This document shows, one piece after another, positions 38,455 to 47,478 of a DNA stretch of 64,000 bases. A program made the translations under genes and the position numbers. Numbering within the stretch: the first letter of the stretch is position 1; the number at the start of each line of letters is the position of its first letter. The DNA comes from Mobilicoccus pelagius NBRC 104925 (GTDB lineage Bacteria; Actinomycetota; Actinomycetes; Actinomycetales; Dermatophilaceae): NCBI RefSeq assembly GCF_000247995.1, contig NZ_BAFE01000030.1, positions 1-64,000 on the forward strand, in the 5' to 3' direction. The notes under the pieces were generated by a model that was given only the letters and a program-made list of their open reading frames with translations, did not search any database and was not told where the DNA came from.

Positions 38455-38544
38455 CCCACCCCTCACCCGCACGCCCCGAGACCGCCGCGCCCCACCCAGC
38501 AGCGCCGCTCCACCGGATGCACCGTCCCACCGAGGAGACCCCCC

Positions 38545-38973
38545 ATGAGCAGGTCACCCTCCGTCCTCTACGTCTGCGTCAAGAACGGCGGCAAGTCCCA
38601 GATGGCCGCCGCACTCATGAGGCACGTCGCCGGTGACGCCGTCGAGGTGCACTCCGCCGGGACACACCCGGGGACCTCGCTCAACGCGGAGTCCCGGCGC
38701 GTCGTCGAGGAGATCGGCGCGACGTTCTCAGGTGAGCACCCCAAGCCCGTCGACCCCGCCCTCCTCGACTCCGTCGACCGCGTCGTCGTCCTCGGCGCGG
38801 AGGCGCACGTCGAGGCCCCCGGCCGAGCACCCGATCGGGCCCCCGTGGAGGTCTGGGAGATCGACGAACCCTCCCTTCGCGGCGTCGAGGGCCTCGAGCG
38901 CATGCGTCTCGTCCGGGACGACATCCTCCGCCGCGTCCGCGCGCAGGCCGACGACCTCCTCGACGGGAGCTGA
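38545..38973 (+). CDS. arsC: Arsenate reductase, low-molecular-weight phosphatase type (mycothiol-dependent)
   Basis: 142 residues with an LMW protein phosphatase fold. The nucleophile is C11 in CVKNGGKSQMAAALM; the usual CX5R loop has Lys instead of Arg, as in actinobacterial arsenate-mycothiol transferases. HSAGTHPGTSLNAES and the later VWEIDEPS segment fit the family. By homology it makes an arsenate-mycothiol adduct that mycoredoxin reduces, giving arsenite for ACR3. Last gene of the ars group. Confidence 0.88.
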   Translation: MSRSPSVLYVCVKNGGKSQMAAALMRHVAGDAVEVHSAGTHPGTSLNAESRRVVEEIGATFSGEHPKPVDPALLDSVDRVVVLGAEAHVEAPGRAPDRAPVEVWEIDEPSLRGVEGLERMRLVRDDILRRVRAQADDLLDGS

Positions 38974-38985
38974 GACACGGTTCAG

Positions 38986-39006
38986 GCCCCGCTTCTGCAT
39001 CGGGGC
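38986..39006 (+). terminator. Weak hairpin after arsC
   Basis: Stem GCCCCG/CGGGGC (6 bp, 9-base loop) starts 13 bases after the arsC stop. No T run. In the remaining gap to the tRNA (39007-39240) I see no gene, only mixed-frame noise. Confidence 0.4.
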
Positions 39007-39240
39007 GCGCCGAGACGCGGAGGGATCGGCTCGAACGACGACCAGAACTCGCCCACCCGGCACCCCTCGCGCCTGTGACCAGCGGCGCTCCAGAACGGAC
39101 GAGAGTTGTGGTTGTTCTCCGGCCCCGTCGAACGACGAGCCCTTCCCGGGCGACGGCCTGCGAGCGCGCTCGGCGTTCGCGCGAAGCGGAGCGATCACCC
39201 GGGGGGGATGCACTCGCGCCGGTCCGGAGGCAGAAACGAC

Positions 39241-39270
39241 GAAAGCCTCCCGATCTCTCGGGAGGCTTTC
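39241..39270 (-). terminator. Strong hairpin terminator downstream of tRNA-Ala
   Basis: A perfect 13-bp stem (39241-39253 with 39258-39270) closes a TCTC/GAGA tetraloop, 10 bases past the 3' end of the tRNA. In the tRNA direction the stem ends in GGCTTTC and is followed by GTCGTTTC. It can serve both strands and is the strongest hairpin near the ars genes. Confidence 0.75.
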
Positions 39271-39277
39271 GTCGTGC

Positions 39278-39352
<75 letters not shown>

Positions 39353-39390
39353 GTTCCCAAGAGAACCTTTCGGCCCTTGAGCACCCGATG

Positions 39391-39419
39391 AGTTTAGCGC
39401 CCTTGCTCGTCGGCGCCAA
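39391..39419 (-). promoter_or_regulatory. Promoter of tRNA-Ala
   Basis: TTGGCG (39419-39414), 17 bases, then TAAACT (39396-39391): good -35 and -10 hexamers at ideal spacing. The start would fall near 39384, giving a leader of about 32 bases before the tRNA. The promoter overlaps the 3' end of the histidine phosphatase gene. Confidence 0.6.
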
Positions 39420-40059
39420 ATCGGGCTCGGAGGTTCCATCCGGAAAGTCGCCAGCTCCGGCCGTTCTCGCGGAGTTCGGCCCAGTGACAGTTGCCGAGTC
39501 CGGAGAGCATCGCCCACGAGGACGCCCGATCGAGACCGAGAAGGTCCCCGGTGAGCACGCGGGCGGAGACGCCGTGCGTGACGAGGAGGAGGGTGCCCCC
39601 GTCGGACACGTCGTGGAGGGCGTCGGCGGCGGCGGCGCCCACCCGCTCCCCCAGCTCTCCGTACGTCTCGCCGTCGACGCCTCGACGGAAGTCCTCGCTG
39701 CCGGCGAGCAGCGCGGCCGCGTCGGGGAACCGTTCGGTCATCACGGAACGCTCGAGGCCCTGCCACTGACCGACGTGGATCTCCCGCAGCCGGGGGTCGA
39801 TCCGGAGGTCCCGGCCGGGAAGCGCGCGGAGGACGATCTCGGCGGTGATCCGGGCACGCTGGAGGTCGCTCGCGACGACGACGTCGGGGGCGTACGACGC
39901 GACGGCGTCGGCGGCCCGCTCCGCCTGGGCCCGGCCCTCGTCGGTGAGCGGGGAGTCGAGGTGCCCCTGCCACACCCCACGTGCGTTGTGCGCGGTGAGG
40001 CCGTGCCGGAGGACGACGATGCGTCGACCGGGGCCGGGTGCGTCGACCGCGGGGCTCAC
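39394..40059 (-). CDS. Histidine phosphatase family protein (phosphoglycerate mutase-like)
   Basis: 221 residues from a GTG at 40059 that forms a 4-base GTGA overlap with rsfS; a longer open frame ahead is Arg/Gly noise. The catalytic motif is LRHG (17-20, H19), with E in REIHVGQWQG and H in LLLVTHGVSARVL. It likely removes phosphate from a small metabolite. The nadD-rsfS-phosphatase order is common in actinobacteria, where such enzymes are sometimes called GpgP or cobalamin phosphatases. The substrate is not known here. Confidence 0.87.
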   Translation of the reverse strand: MSPAVDAPGPGRRIVVLRHGLTAHNARGVWQGHLDSPLTDEGRAQAERAADAVASYAPDVVVASDLQRARITAEIVLRALPGRDLRIDPRLREIHVGQWQGLERSVMTERFPDAAALLAGSEDFRRGVDGETYGELGERVGAAAADALHDVSDGGTLLLVTHGVSARVLTGDLLGLDRASSWAMLSGLGNCHWAELRENGRSWRLSGWNLRARFGADEQGR

Positions 40060-40472
40060 ACCCCGACCTCGCCCTCGCCCTCGGGCTCGTCCGCGCCGGG
40101 CGACGTGGCGGCGCCGAGGCCCTCGAGAGGCACCCGCGGGCAGTCCTTCCACAGCCGTTCGAGCTGGTAGAACATGCGGTCCTCGGCCTGCATGACGTGG
40201 ACGACGATGTCGCCGAAGTCGAGGAGCACCCAGTGCCCCTCCCGCTCGCCCTCCCGTCGCAGGGGCTTGACGCCGACCTCGTGCATCTTCTTCTCGACGC
40301 CCGACACGATCGCCTGCACCTGGCGGTCCGTGGGGGCGGAGGCGATGACGAAGACGTCGGTGAGGGCGAGGTGCTCGCTCACGTCGATCGCGACGATGTC
40401 GGTGGCGAGCTTGTCGTCGGCCGCGGCGGCGGCCTGTCGTGCCTGGGTGAGCGCCTCGGGCGTTGCAGCCAC
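40056..40472 (-). CDS. rsfS: Ribosome silencing factor RsfS
   Basis: 138 residues, Iojap/RsfS family. VIDVSEHLALTDVFVIASAPTDRQVQAIV and HWVLLDFGDIVVHVM are the conserved core (seen as DVFVIASAPTDRQV and LLDFGDIVVHVM). It binds ribosomal protein uL14 and blocks subunit joining under starvation. It follows nadD by 122 bases and couples to the phosphatase gene by a GTGA overlap. The last 20 residues are an acidic tail. Confidence 0.95.
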   Translation of the reverse strand: MAATPEALTQARQAAAAADDKLATDIVAIDVSEHLALTDVFVIASAPTDRQVQAIVSGVEKKMHEVGVKPLRREGEREGHWVLLDFGDIVVHVMQAEDRMFYQLERLWKDCPRVPLEGLGAATSPGADEPEGEGEVGV

Positions 40473-40594
40473 GCGGGGTCTCCTAAGGGGTGTCGAGAAA
40501 GGGTGGGGGGTGCGGGGCCGACCTCACCGGCGCCGGCGACGCCCACGCGATGGGCATGACGTGGCGGGAGTGTGGACGGGCCGCGGTGCGCACG

Positions 40595-41212
40595 TTACGT
40601 GAGCGCCGACCGCAGCGCGGCGGGGGCCGCGGCCGCAGGCGTCCCGGGGCGGCGGTAGAGGTCGTACTTGTCGATGTACTGGACGACGCCGTCGGGGACG
40701 AGGTACCAGACGGGGGCGCCGCCGCCGACGCGTGCGCGGCAGTCGGTCGAGCTGATCGCCATGGCGGGCACCTCGGTGAGGGTGACGCCCTTCTCGGGGA
40801 GTCCCTCGTCGCTGAGGACGTGACCGGGGCGGGTGACGCCGACGAAATGCGCGAGCTCGAAGAGCTCGTCGGCGTCCTTCCACGAGAGGATCTGCTGCAA
40901 CGCGTCGGCACCGGTGATGAAGAACAGCTCGGCGTCGGGGTCGAGCGCGCTCAGGTCCCGTAGCGTGTCGATCGTGTACGTGGTGCCCGGCCGGTCGATG
41001 TCGACGCGACTCACCGAGAACCGCGGGTTCGAGGCGGTGGCGATGACCGTCATGAGGTAACGGTGCTCGGCCGGGGAGACCTTGCCGGCGTCCTTCTGCC
41101 ACGGCCGGCCCGTAGGAACGAAGATCACTTCGTCGAGGCCGAGGAGGTGCTGGACCTCACTCGCCGCGACGAGGTGACCGTGGTGGATGGGGTCGAAGGT
41201 CCCACCCATCAC
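40595..41212 (-). CDS. nadD: Nicotinate-nucleotide adenylyltransferase
   Basis: About 205 residues from the GTG at 41212. It makes deamido-NAD from nicotinate mononucleotide and [16 protein letters not shown] is the nucleotidyltransferase motif, and SSTDCRARV carries the ISSTxxR motif. The conserved first beta strand (RRIGV) lies ahead of this GTG in the same frame, but no standard start codon is there: at 41230, where relatives have a GTGA overlap with the preceding stop, the sequence is CTGA. Either CTG starts the protein or the strand is shortened. Confidence 0.93.
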   Translation of the reverse strand: MMGGTFDPIHHGHLVAASEVQHLLGLDEVIFVPTGRPWQKDAGKVSPAEHRYLMTVIATASNPRFSVSRVDIDRPGTTYTIDTLRDLSALDPDAELFFITGADALQQILSWKDADELFELAHFVGVTRPGHVLSDEGLPEKGVTLTEVPAMAISSTDCRARVGGGAPVWYLVPDGVVQYIDKYDLYRRPGTPAAAAPAALRSALT

Positions 41213-41226
41213 CCCGATTCGCCTGC

Positions 41227-41493
41227 TCAGTGTCGGCGCCCATGGTCGTCACCGGTGGTGCCGTGACGGCCGTCGTGGCCGTGCCCCTCGGGGGCGTTGC
41301 CGTGGGCGAAGTCGCCCTGAGCGGGGCCGTGGCCACCCTCGAGGAGGGAGGAGGCGGTGTGGCGGAACATCCACACGAACAGGAGGAGGGCGAGGAAGAC
41401 CCCGAGGCCGAGAACCCCGAAGGCCCACGCCGGCATCGGCAGGTGGACGTGGCCGTTCTCGGCGGCGGTCGCGAGTGTGAGGAACATCGACAT
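41227..41493 (-). CDS. Small single-helix membrane protein with His-rich tail
   Basis: 88 residues. A short outer or luminal start ([21 protein letters not shown]), one membrane helix ([22 protein letters not shown], about 22-43) and a tail rich in His, Gly and Asp ([19 protein letters not shown]). Family not recognised; such small proteins often precede nadD in actinobacteria. The tail could bind metal, but nothing proves it. Probably leaderless: a TAGGCT -10 lies 7 bases before the ATG. The stop is 15 bases before the nadD GTG. Confidence 0.72.
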   Translation of the reverse strand: MSMFLTLATAAENGHVHLPMPAWAFGVLGLGVFLALLLFVWMFRHTASSLLEGGHGPAQGDFAHGNAPEGHGHDGRHGTTGDDHGRRH

Positions 41494-41500
41494 GCAGTAC

Positions 41501-41541
41501 AGCCTACCGTGAGGTCACGCCCAGGGTCGGTCACCTAACCT
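41501..41541. promoter_or_regulatory. Back-to-back leaderless promoters
   Basis: TAGGCT (41506-41501, minus) lies 7 bases before the ATG at 41493. TAACCT (41536-41541, plus) lies 6 bases before the ATG at 41548. The usual 6-8 base distance from -10 to the transcript start puts both 5' ends at the start codons, and neither gene has a Shine-Dalgarno sequence. The -35 parts are not distinct. Confidence 0.5.
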
Positions 41542-41547
41542 GTGCTC

Positions 41548-43092
41548 ATGCACCCAGAGTTGTCGGTCGTCATACCTGTCTACAACGAGGAAGAGGTGCT
41601 CCCCCTCCTCGCCCATCGGCTGCGTCCGGTCCTCGACGGACTCGACGTTCCGTACGAGGTCGTGACGGTCGACGACGGCAGTACGGACGCCTCGGCGGTC
41701 ATCCTCCAACGGTTGCGGCACGAGTGGCCCGAGGTGCGCGTCGTCCGGCTGCGCGCCAACGCCGGGCACCAGGCCGCGATCTCCGCGGGTCTCGCCCGGT
41801 CGCGGGGTCGGTACAGCGTGACGATCGACGCCGACCTGCAGGATCCGCCCGAAGTCATCGCCGAGATGCTGCACCTCGCGAAGTCCGAGGGCGTCGACGT
41901 CGTCTACGGCGTCCGCAACGACCGCAGCACCGACACGGCGTTCAAGCGGGGCACGGCGCGGGCGTTCTACGCGACGATGCGCGCCGTCTCCGGCACCGAC
42001 GCCCCGCCGGACGCGGGCGACTTCCGCCTCATGTCGCGGGCGACGGTCGATGCCGTCAACGCCCTCCCCGAGCACCACCGGGTGCTGCGCCTCGTCGTGC
42101 CCGCGCTGGGGTTCCCCTCCGCGCAGGTCACGTACAAGCGTGAGGAGCGCGCGGCCGGGCACAGCAAGTACCCGCTCACGAAGATGATCAAGCTGTCCAT
42201 CGACTCGCTCACGAGCCACTCGATGGCGCCGCTGCGGCTCGCGACATGGTGCGGTCTGCTCGGCGGGGTGCTCTCGCTGCTCATCCTCGTGTATGCCCTC
42301 ATCTCGGTGTGGAGCGGTCACGCGGTCGCCGGCTGGGCGTCCACGGTCGTCACGGTCGCGGCGATCGGCTCGATCCAGCTGCTCTGCCTCGGTCTGCTCG
42401 GCGAGTACGTCGGGCGGATGTACACGATGATGCAGGGCATCCCCACGTACTTCGTCGCCTACGACTCCGCCGAGATCCGGCGCGACTCCCGCTCGCGCGT
42501 CGAGGCCGCGGCGGCCGCCGCCCCCCGGTCGACGCTGGAGCGGGTGCGTCCCGTCCCCGCCTCGGAGTTCCCCGGCGGCACGAGCGTCCACGACGAGGAC
42601 GGTGCCGTCCACGTCGTCACCGGCGCGCGGCCCGACGCCCCGAGGCTCGTCGTCACCGAGGCCGTCGAGGAGTCCGCCGCGCAGGACGGCGTCGAAGCCG
42701 AGCCCGCCGTCGTCACCTCGGGGTCGCGCAACGACCTCACCCGCCGACACGACGACACCGCATCCACGTCCGACCGCGACGACGAGCGGACGAGCGCACC
42801 CACGGTCGACCCCGTCCTCACCCAGATGGAACGCGCCGCCGCCGTCGCCGAGGGCTCGGAGGCGCCGACCGACGCGTTCGTCACGACAGAGGGCGCGACC
42901 GCGACCGACGCGGTGGAGCGAGACGATGCGGACGACGACCGCACCGTGGCCACCGTTCCGCCGACGTCCGTTCTCCCCCGCATCGACGCCCCCGTGCTCG
43001 GTTCTGAGCAGGCGGCGCACCACGACGAGCGGCACGTCGCCCACCATGGCGGCCTGTCCGCCGAGGAGCGCATGGCCCGTCGCCTGCGCTGA
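41548..43092 (+). CDS. GT2 glycosyltransferase of DPM1/polyprenyl-phosphate type with long acidic tail
   Basis: 514 residues from the ATG at 41548 (a GTG two codons earlier is possible). GT-A fold: LSVVIPVYNEEEVL, VDDGSTDASA, the DADLQDPPE metal site near 94, and DAGDFRLMSR. Two membrane helices (about 232-255, 266-290) and the YVGRMYTMMQGIPTYFV end are typical of enzymes that load a sugar onto a polyprenyl phosphate. Residues 315-514 are an Ala/Asp/Glu/Thr-rich region with no domain I recognise, absent in usual homologues of 310-340 residues. Donor sugar unknown. Confidence 0.88.
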   Translation: MHPELSVVIPVYNEEEVLPLLAHRLRPVLDGLDVPYEVVTVDDGSTDASAVILQRLRHEWPEVRVVRLRANAGHQAAISAGLARSRGRYSVTIDADLQDPPEVIAEMLHLAKSEGVDVVYGVRNDRSTDTAFKRGTARAFYATMRAVSGTDAPPDAGDFRLMSRATVDAVNALPEHHRVLRLVVPALGFPSAQVTYKREERAAGHSKYPLTKMIKLSIDSLTSHSMAPLRLATWCGLLGGVLSLLILVYALISVWSGHAVAGWASTVVTVAAIGSIQLLCLGLLGEYVGRMYTMMQGIPTYFVAYDSAEIRRDSRSRVEAAAAAAPRSTLERVRPVPASEFPGGTSVHDEDGAVHVVTGARPDAPRLVVTEAVEESAAQDGVEAEPAVVTSGSRNDLTRRHDDTASTSDRDDERTSAPTVDPVLTQMERAAAVAEGSEAPTDAFVTTEGATATDAVERDDADDDRTVATVPPTSVLPRIDAPVLGSEQAAHHDERHVAHHGGLSAEERMARRLR

Positions 43093-43115
43093 CGCTCGAG
43101 GCCTCCTCGACACAC

Positions 43116-43150
43116 GAAGGGCCGCTCCCCGAGATGGGGAGCGGCCCTTC
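43116..43150. terminator. Bidirectional terminator hairpin
   Basis: A perfect 15-bp stem (43116-43130 with 43136-43150) and a 5-base loop lie between the stop of the plus-strand glycosyltransferase and the stop of the minus-strand methyltransferase. The position and symmetry suit termination of both transcripts. Confidence 0.8.
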
Positions 43151-43172
43151 GCGCCTACCGGAGCGGGCGGTG

Positions 43173-43865
43173 TCAGACGCGACGCACGTCGGCGAACAGC
43201 GTGACGCCGGGGAGGTTCTTGACCGGCAGGTAGCGCTCGGCGGTGACGATGGTGCGAAGGCCGAGGTTGACGATCGGGTTCAACTTCTCGAGGTCGCTGC
43301 CGCTGCTCTTCTTGCGGCGCATCGCGACGACGGGGCGCAGGAGCACGTTCCACGACGTCATCGAACGGAGCTCGAAACCGGGGCGGTCGAGGAGTGCCGT
43401 GAGGGTCTCGCGGGTGTAGCGGCGCAGATGGTCGACGGCGACATCGTGCTCACTCCACAGCTTGGGGTCGCAGGGGACGGCGACGAGGAACCGGCCGTGG
43501 GGGCGCAGGACGCGCATGACCTCCTCGACGGTGCCCTCGTCGTCGGCGATGTGCTCGAGGACGTCGTACGCGACGACGAGGTCGACGGACTCGTCGGCGA
43601 GGGGGAGGCGGCTGGCGTCGGCGCGGATGACCGACAGGCCGCGTTCGGCGGCGACCTCGGCACCGGGGGCGCCGTACTCGAGCGGGATGGCCTTCCAGCC
43701 CATCTCGCGCAGAACGCGGGAGTTGCCACCGCCGGCGGCGCCGATGTCGAGGGCGGTGCCCGGCGTCATCCCCCTGAGGGAGGAGGCCAGGATGTGGCGC
43801 CGCTCGCGGTACCACCAGTGGTCCTCCTCGAGTGCCGCGAGCTTACGGACCTCGGTGGCTTCCAT
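43173..43865 (-). CDS. Class I SAM-dependent methyltransferase
   Basis: 230 residues with methyltransferase motif I ALDIGAAGGGNSRVL, motif II near LPLADESVDLVVAYDVLEHIADD and the post-motif region VEEVMRVLRPHGRFLVAVPCD. The N-terminal EEDHWWYRERRHIL is common to sugar- or lipid-linked methyltransferases next to polyprenyl glycosyltransferases, so it may act in the same glycan pathway as the converging GT2 gene. The substrate is not determinable. Confidence 0.85.
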   Translation of the reverse strand: MEATEVRKLAALEEDHWWYRERRHILASSLRGMTPGTALDIGAAGGGNSRVLREMGWKAIPLEYGAPGAEVAAERGLSVIRADASRLPLADESVDLVVAYDVLEHIADDEGTVEEVMRVLRPHGRFLVAVPCDPKLWSEHDVAVDHLRRYTRETLTALLDRPGFELRSMTSWNVLLRPVVAMRRKKSSGSDLEKLNPIVNLGLRTIVTAERYLPVKNLPGVTLFADVRRV

Positions 43866-43908
43866 CGCTACGTCTTCCTCACTGCCTGTTCCGGGGGGAC
43901 GTCCGACT

Positions 43909-45240
43909 CTACCGCGCCGCGTGGGGCGCGGCGGCGTCGGTCGGGTCGTCGTCGCCGCGGGTCTGGCCGTCGCCCTCGACGATCCACGTCGTCGTCGTGA
44001 GTTCGGGCAGGGCCATGGGTCCGCGGGCGTGAAGCTTCTGGGTGCTGATACCGATCTCGGCGCCGAAGCCGAACTCGCTGCCGTCGGTGAACCGGGTGGA
44101 GGCGTTGACGACGACGACGGCGGCGCCGACCTCGCCCGTCCAGCGACGGGCGGCGGCGCGGTCCTCGGTGACGATCGCCTCCGTGTGGCCGGTCGTGTAC
44201 CGACGCACGTGGTCGAGCGCGGCGTCGAGGGAGTCGACGACGGCGATGGTCATCTCCAGGCCGTGGAACTCGGTGTCGTAGAGCTCTTCGGTGGCGGGCT
44301 CGACGGGCACGTCGCCGGCATGGGCACGGGTGGTGTCGTCCCCGTGGAGACGGACGCCGCGCGCGTGGAGGTCGGCGAGCAGCACGGGGAGGAGGGAGTC
44401 GGCGAGGTCGGCGTGGACGAGGAGGGTCTCGGCGGCGTTGCAGACGCTGGGCCGGTGGGTCTTCGCGTCGACGACGATGCGGCGCGCCTTGGCGTGGTCG
44501 GCGGCGGCGTCGACGTAGACGTGGCAGTTTCCGCTGCCGGTCTCGATGACGGGGACGATCGACTCGCGCACGACGGTGGCGATGAGGCCGGCTCCCCCGC
44601 GCGGGATGATGACGTCGACGAGCCCGTGGGCGCGCATGAGGGCGCGTGCGGCCTCGCGCCCGCCGTCGTCGACGGAGGCGACGGCGTCCTGCGGCAGGCC
44701 CTGCTCGGCGAGCACCCGACGGACGACTCCGACGAGGGCTGCGTTGCTGCGGGCCGCGGCCGACCCGCCGCGCAGGAGCACGGAGTTGCCGCTCTTGAGC
44801 GCGAGCGCGGCGGCATCGACGGTGACGTTGGGGCGGGCCTCGTAGATCATCCCGACGACGCCCATGGGCACCCGCACCTGGCGGATCTGCAGGCCGTTGG
44901 GCAGGGTCGATCCGCGTACGACGTCTCCGACGGGGTCGGGCAGCGCGGCGACGTCCCGCACCGCCTGGGCGATCGCTGCGAGGCGCGACTCGTCGAGACG
45001 CAGCCGGTCGAGGAGGGACTCGGGTGATCCGATCTCGCGACCGGCGGCGAGGTCGGCCCCGTTCGCGGGCAGCACCTCCGCCGCCGAGGTGTCGAGGGCG
45101 TCGGCGAGGGCGTGGAGCACGGCGTCCTTGCGGGCCCGGGTGAGTCCGGCGAGGACGCGGCCCGCCTCTCCCGCGAGGCGGGCGCGGCGTTCGACCTCGG
45201 CGGTCACGGCGGCATCCACGGGCGTCGTCTCGTCGGTCAT
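43909..45240 (-). CDS. proA: Glutamate-5-semialdehyde dehydrogenase (gamma-glutamyl phosphate reductase)
   Basis: 443 residues, aldehyde dehydrogenase fold. It reduces gamma-glutamyl phosphate with NADPH in proline synthesis. The catalytic Cys is in [37 protein letters not shown] and [23 protein letters not shown] are ProA hallmarks (seen as [13 protein letters not shown] and [19 protein letters not shown]). Separated from proB by a GNAT gene. Normal length with a short acidic C-terminal tail. Confidence 0.96.
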   Translation of the reverse strand: MTDETTPVDAAVTAEVERRARLAGEAGRVLAGLTRARKDAVLHALADALDTSAAEVLPANGADLAAGREIGSPESLLDRLRLDESRLAAIAQAVRDVAALPDPVGDVVRGSTLPNGLQIRQVRVPMGVVGMIYEARPNVTVDAAALALKSGNSVLLRGGSAAARSNAALVGVVRRVLAEQGLPQDAVASVDDGGREAARALMRAHGLVDVIIPRGGAGLIATVVRESIVPVIETGSGNCHVYVDAAADHAKARRIVVDAKTHRPSVCNAAETLLVHADLADSLLPVLLADLHARGVRLHGDDTTRAHAGDVPVEPATEELYDTEFHGLEMTIAVVDSLDAALDHVRRYTTGHTEAIVTEDRAAARRWTGEVGAAVVVVNASTRFTDGSEFGFGAEIGISTQKLHARGPMALPELTTTTWIVEGDGQTRGDDDPTDAAAPHAAR

Positions 45241-45279
45241 TCCTCGTCGTCCTTCGTGTCGGGCGTGCGGTGGGGCCGG

Positions 45280-45786
45280 TCAATCGTCGGTGTCGATGCG
45301 CCGGATGAGGCGCGTCATGTACGGGCGGAACCCGTTCTTCGTGATGAGGCCCATGGCCTCCTCGTTGGTCGAGAGGGTCTCGATGCAGCAGTAGGAGATC
45401 TCGCGGCGTTCGAGTTCGCGACGGCACTGGTTGAGGAGCTGGTTGCCGATGCCCTGGCCGCGGTGGTCGGGGTGGACGACGAGCGTCTCGATCAGGCCGA
45501 TGGCGTCGCCGAGGTTCATGACGGCGCCGGACTCGACGAACCGCATCGCGGCGTATCCGAGGAGACCCGCGTCGGGGTCGGCCTCATCGGCGGCGAGGTA
45601 GACGACCCCGTCCCCGTCGTTGATCCACGACAGGTACTCCTGGTGGCGGAGCTGCCAGGCCTCCTGGGGGTCACGCACCGGCCAGTCGCCGGCGGTGTAC
45701 TCCTGGTAGCGCTGGAGGAGAAGCTTCCACAGCGGCTTGACGCGGGTGAGGTCCCGCACGTGGGCACGCTGGATTCGAACGGTCAT
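45280..45786 (-). CDS. GNAT-family N-acetyltransferase
   Basis: 168 residues from the ATG at 45786; an earlier open start is Pro/Arg noise. The acetyl-CoA loop is VVHPDHRGQGIGNQLLNQC, preceded by GLIETLV. It ends in FRPYMTRLIRRIDTDD. The acceptor is unknown. It lies between proB and proA, 39 bases before proA, so it is probably co-transcribed with proline genes without a proven link. Confidence 0.85.
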   Translation of the reverse strand: MTVRIQRAHVRDLTRVKPLWKLLLQRYQEYTAGDWPVRDPQEAWQLRHQEYLSWINDGDGVVYLAADEADPDAGLLGYAAMRFVESGAVMNLGDAIGLIETLVVHPDHRGQGIGNQLLNQCRRELERREISYCCIETLSTNEEAMGLITKNGFRPYMTRLIRRIDTDD

Positions 45787-45860
45787 GCCCAGACGGTAGC
45801 GAGGTCGGGTGCCCGGCGGCGACACGGGACCCCGGGCAGGGCGGGGCGGGGCGCAATCGT

Positions 45861-46988
45861 TCACACGAGGACGAGGTGGTCACGGTGGACGATCTCGCGG
45901 GCGTACTCACCGCCGAACACGTCGGCGATCCACGTCGTGGATCGGCCCAGCAGGCGCGGGAGTTCATCGCTGCCGTAGGCGACGAGGCCGCGGGCGACGC
46001 CGATACCGCGGCGGTCGACGACCTCGACGGGGGCACCCTCGTCGAAGGAGCCCTCGACTCGGACGATCCCGGCGGGCAGCAGGGAGGCACCACGGCCGCG
46101 GAGCGCGCGGACGGCGCCGTCGTCGACGACGAGTCTCCCGGCGGGGTCGCTCGCGTGGGCGAGCCACAGCATGCGGGAGGCGGGGCGGGTGCCGGTGGGG
46201 AGGAAGACGGTGCCGGCGTCGCGGCCGGTGAGGGCGTCGACGATCTGGTCGGCGCTCGTGAGGAGGGTCGTCACGCCCGCGCCGGTGGCGATGCGGGCGG
46301 CCTCGACCTTGGTCACCATCCCGCCCGTGCCGACCTTGGACCCCGTGCCGCCGAGGCGCACCTCGGCGAGGTCCTCCTGGCGTCGGACGAGCGGGATGCG
46401 GACGGATCCGGCCTCGCTCGGCGGGCCGTCGTAGAGCCCGTCGACGTCGGTGAGCAGCAGCAGCGCGTCGGCCCGGGTGAGGTGGGCGACGAGGGCGGCG
46501 AGACGGTCGTTGTCGCCGAAGCCGATCTCGTCGGTGGCGACGGCGTCGTTCTCGTTGACGACGGGCACGACGCCGAGACGCAGCAGGCGGCCGACGGCGC
46601 GGCGGGCGTTGCCGTAGTTCTGTCGGCGGATGAGGTCGTCGGCGGTGAGGAGGAGCTGCCCGACTGTGAGCCCGTGGGCGCCGAACGCGGCGGTGTAGGC
46701 CGCGATGAGCGCGCCCTGCCCGACGCTCGCAGCGGCCTGTTGCGTCGCAAGGTCGTTGGGGCGCGTCGTGTGACCGAGCGGGACGATGCCGGCGGCGATG
46801 GCGCCGGAGGAGACGAGGACGACGTCGGACCCGGCGAGGCGGCGCGCGGCGAGGGCGTCCGCGAGGGCCGTGAGGCGGGCGACGTCGAGGACACCCTCGG
46901 GGGTCGTCAGCGAACTCGACCCGACCTTGACGACGACGGTCCGTGCCTCCCGCACCCGCGCCCGCGCGGCCTCCAACGCATCACTCAC
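45861..46988 (-). CDS. proB: Glutamate 5-kinase
   Basis: 375 residues from a GTG at 46988. It phosphorylates glutamate, the first and feedback-controlled step of proline synthesis. Kinase motifs: VVKVGSSSLT, VSSGAIAAGIVPLG, VVPVVNENDAVATDEIGFGDND and GTGGMVTKVEAARIA. A C-terminal PUA domain (about 280-375) is present, as in the feedback-sensitive type. The ribosome site is weak. 67 bases follow it before the unknown gene upstream ends. Confidence 0.95.
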   Translation of the reverse strand: MSDALEAARARVREARTVVVKVGSSSLTTPEGVLDVARLTALADALAARRLAGSDVVLVSSGAIAAGIVPLGHTTRPNDLATQQAAASVGQGALIAAYTAAFGAHGLTVGQLLLTADDLIRRQNYGNARRAVGRLLRLGVVPVVNENDAVATDEIGFGDNDRLAALVAHLTRADALLLLTDVDGLYDGPPSEAGSVRIPLVRRQEDLAEVRLGGTGSKVGTGGMVTKVEAARIATGAGVTTLLTSADQIVDALTGRDAGTVFLPTGTRPASRMLWLAHASDPAGRLVVDDGAVRALRGRGASLLPAGIVRVEGSFDEGAPVEVVDRRGIGVARGLVAYGSDELPRLLGRSTTWIADVFGGEYAREIVHRDHLVLV

Positions 46989-47046
46989 GTCTGCGAGAGT
47001 ACCGGCCGCGCAGGTCGGCCCGAGCGACGTGTTCGCGCGCGCCGTC

Positions 47047-47478
47047 TCACATGGCGATGTCGATGCGGCCCGAGGCGCGGGACTCGACGAAGGCCATCGC
47101 CCGCTTGAGCAGGGCGCCGGCGAAGGGATTGGCCTCGCCGAGGCCGAGGAGCCGACGGTGGGTGCGGGAGAGGTAGTCGAGGTCGACCTCGCGCCCGGCG
47201 GGCAGACGACCGTTGTGACGGTCGGCGAGGATCTGCAACGCGAACGCCGACAGATCGTTCGGGTGGAGGATCTCGACGTTCTCGCCGGTGACGGCGCGGA
47301 TGAGCGCCCGGTCGAGGACGGAGAACCCCACTCCACCTGCGTAGGCGACGTGGCCGCCCCACTGGAGGCGCGGGTCCTCCTTGGCCTTGCCCGTGTTGGT
47401 CGCGGTGGCTCCCGGCGACGGGGAGGCGACCACGGGAACCGCCGGCGGTATGGGCATGCGCAGGTCGAGCACGATCAT
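47047..47478 (-). CDS. Protein of unknown function between obg and proB
   Basis: 143 residues from the ATG at 47478, with a clear GGGAGG ribosome site, so translation is credible. I do not recognise it. The N-terminal 35 residues are Pro/Ala-rich. The rest is soluble, mixed alpha/beta, with VLDRALIRAVTGENVEILHPNDLSAF and LDYLSRTHRRLLGLGEANPFAGALLKRAM (given in family-free terms as a VLDRALIRAVTG and a LSRTHRRLLGLG segment). No signal peptide or membrane helix. Its place between obg and proB suggests only co-transcription. Confidence 0.7.
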   Translation of the reverse strand: MIVLDLRMPIPPAVPVVASPSPGATATNTGKAKEDPRLQWGGHVAYAGGVGFSVLDRALIRAVTGENVEILHPNDLSAFALQILADRHNGRLPAGREVDLDYLSRTHRRLLGLGEANPFAGALLKRAMAFVESRASGRIDIAM

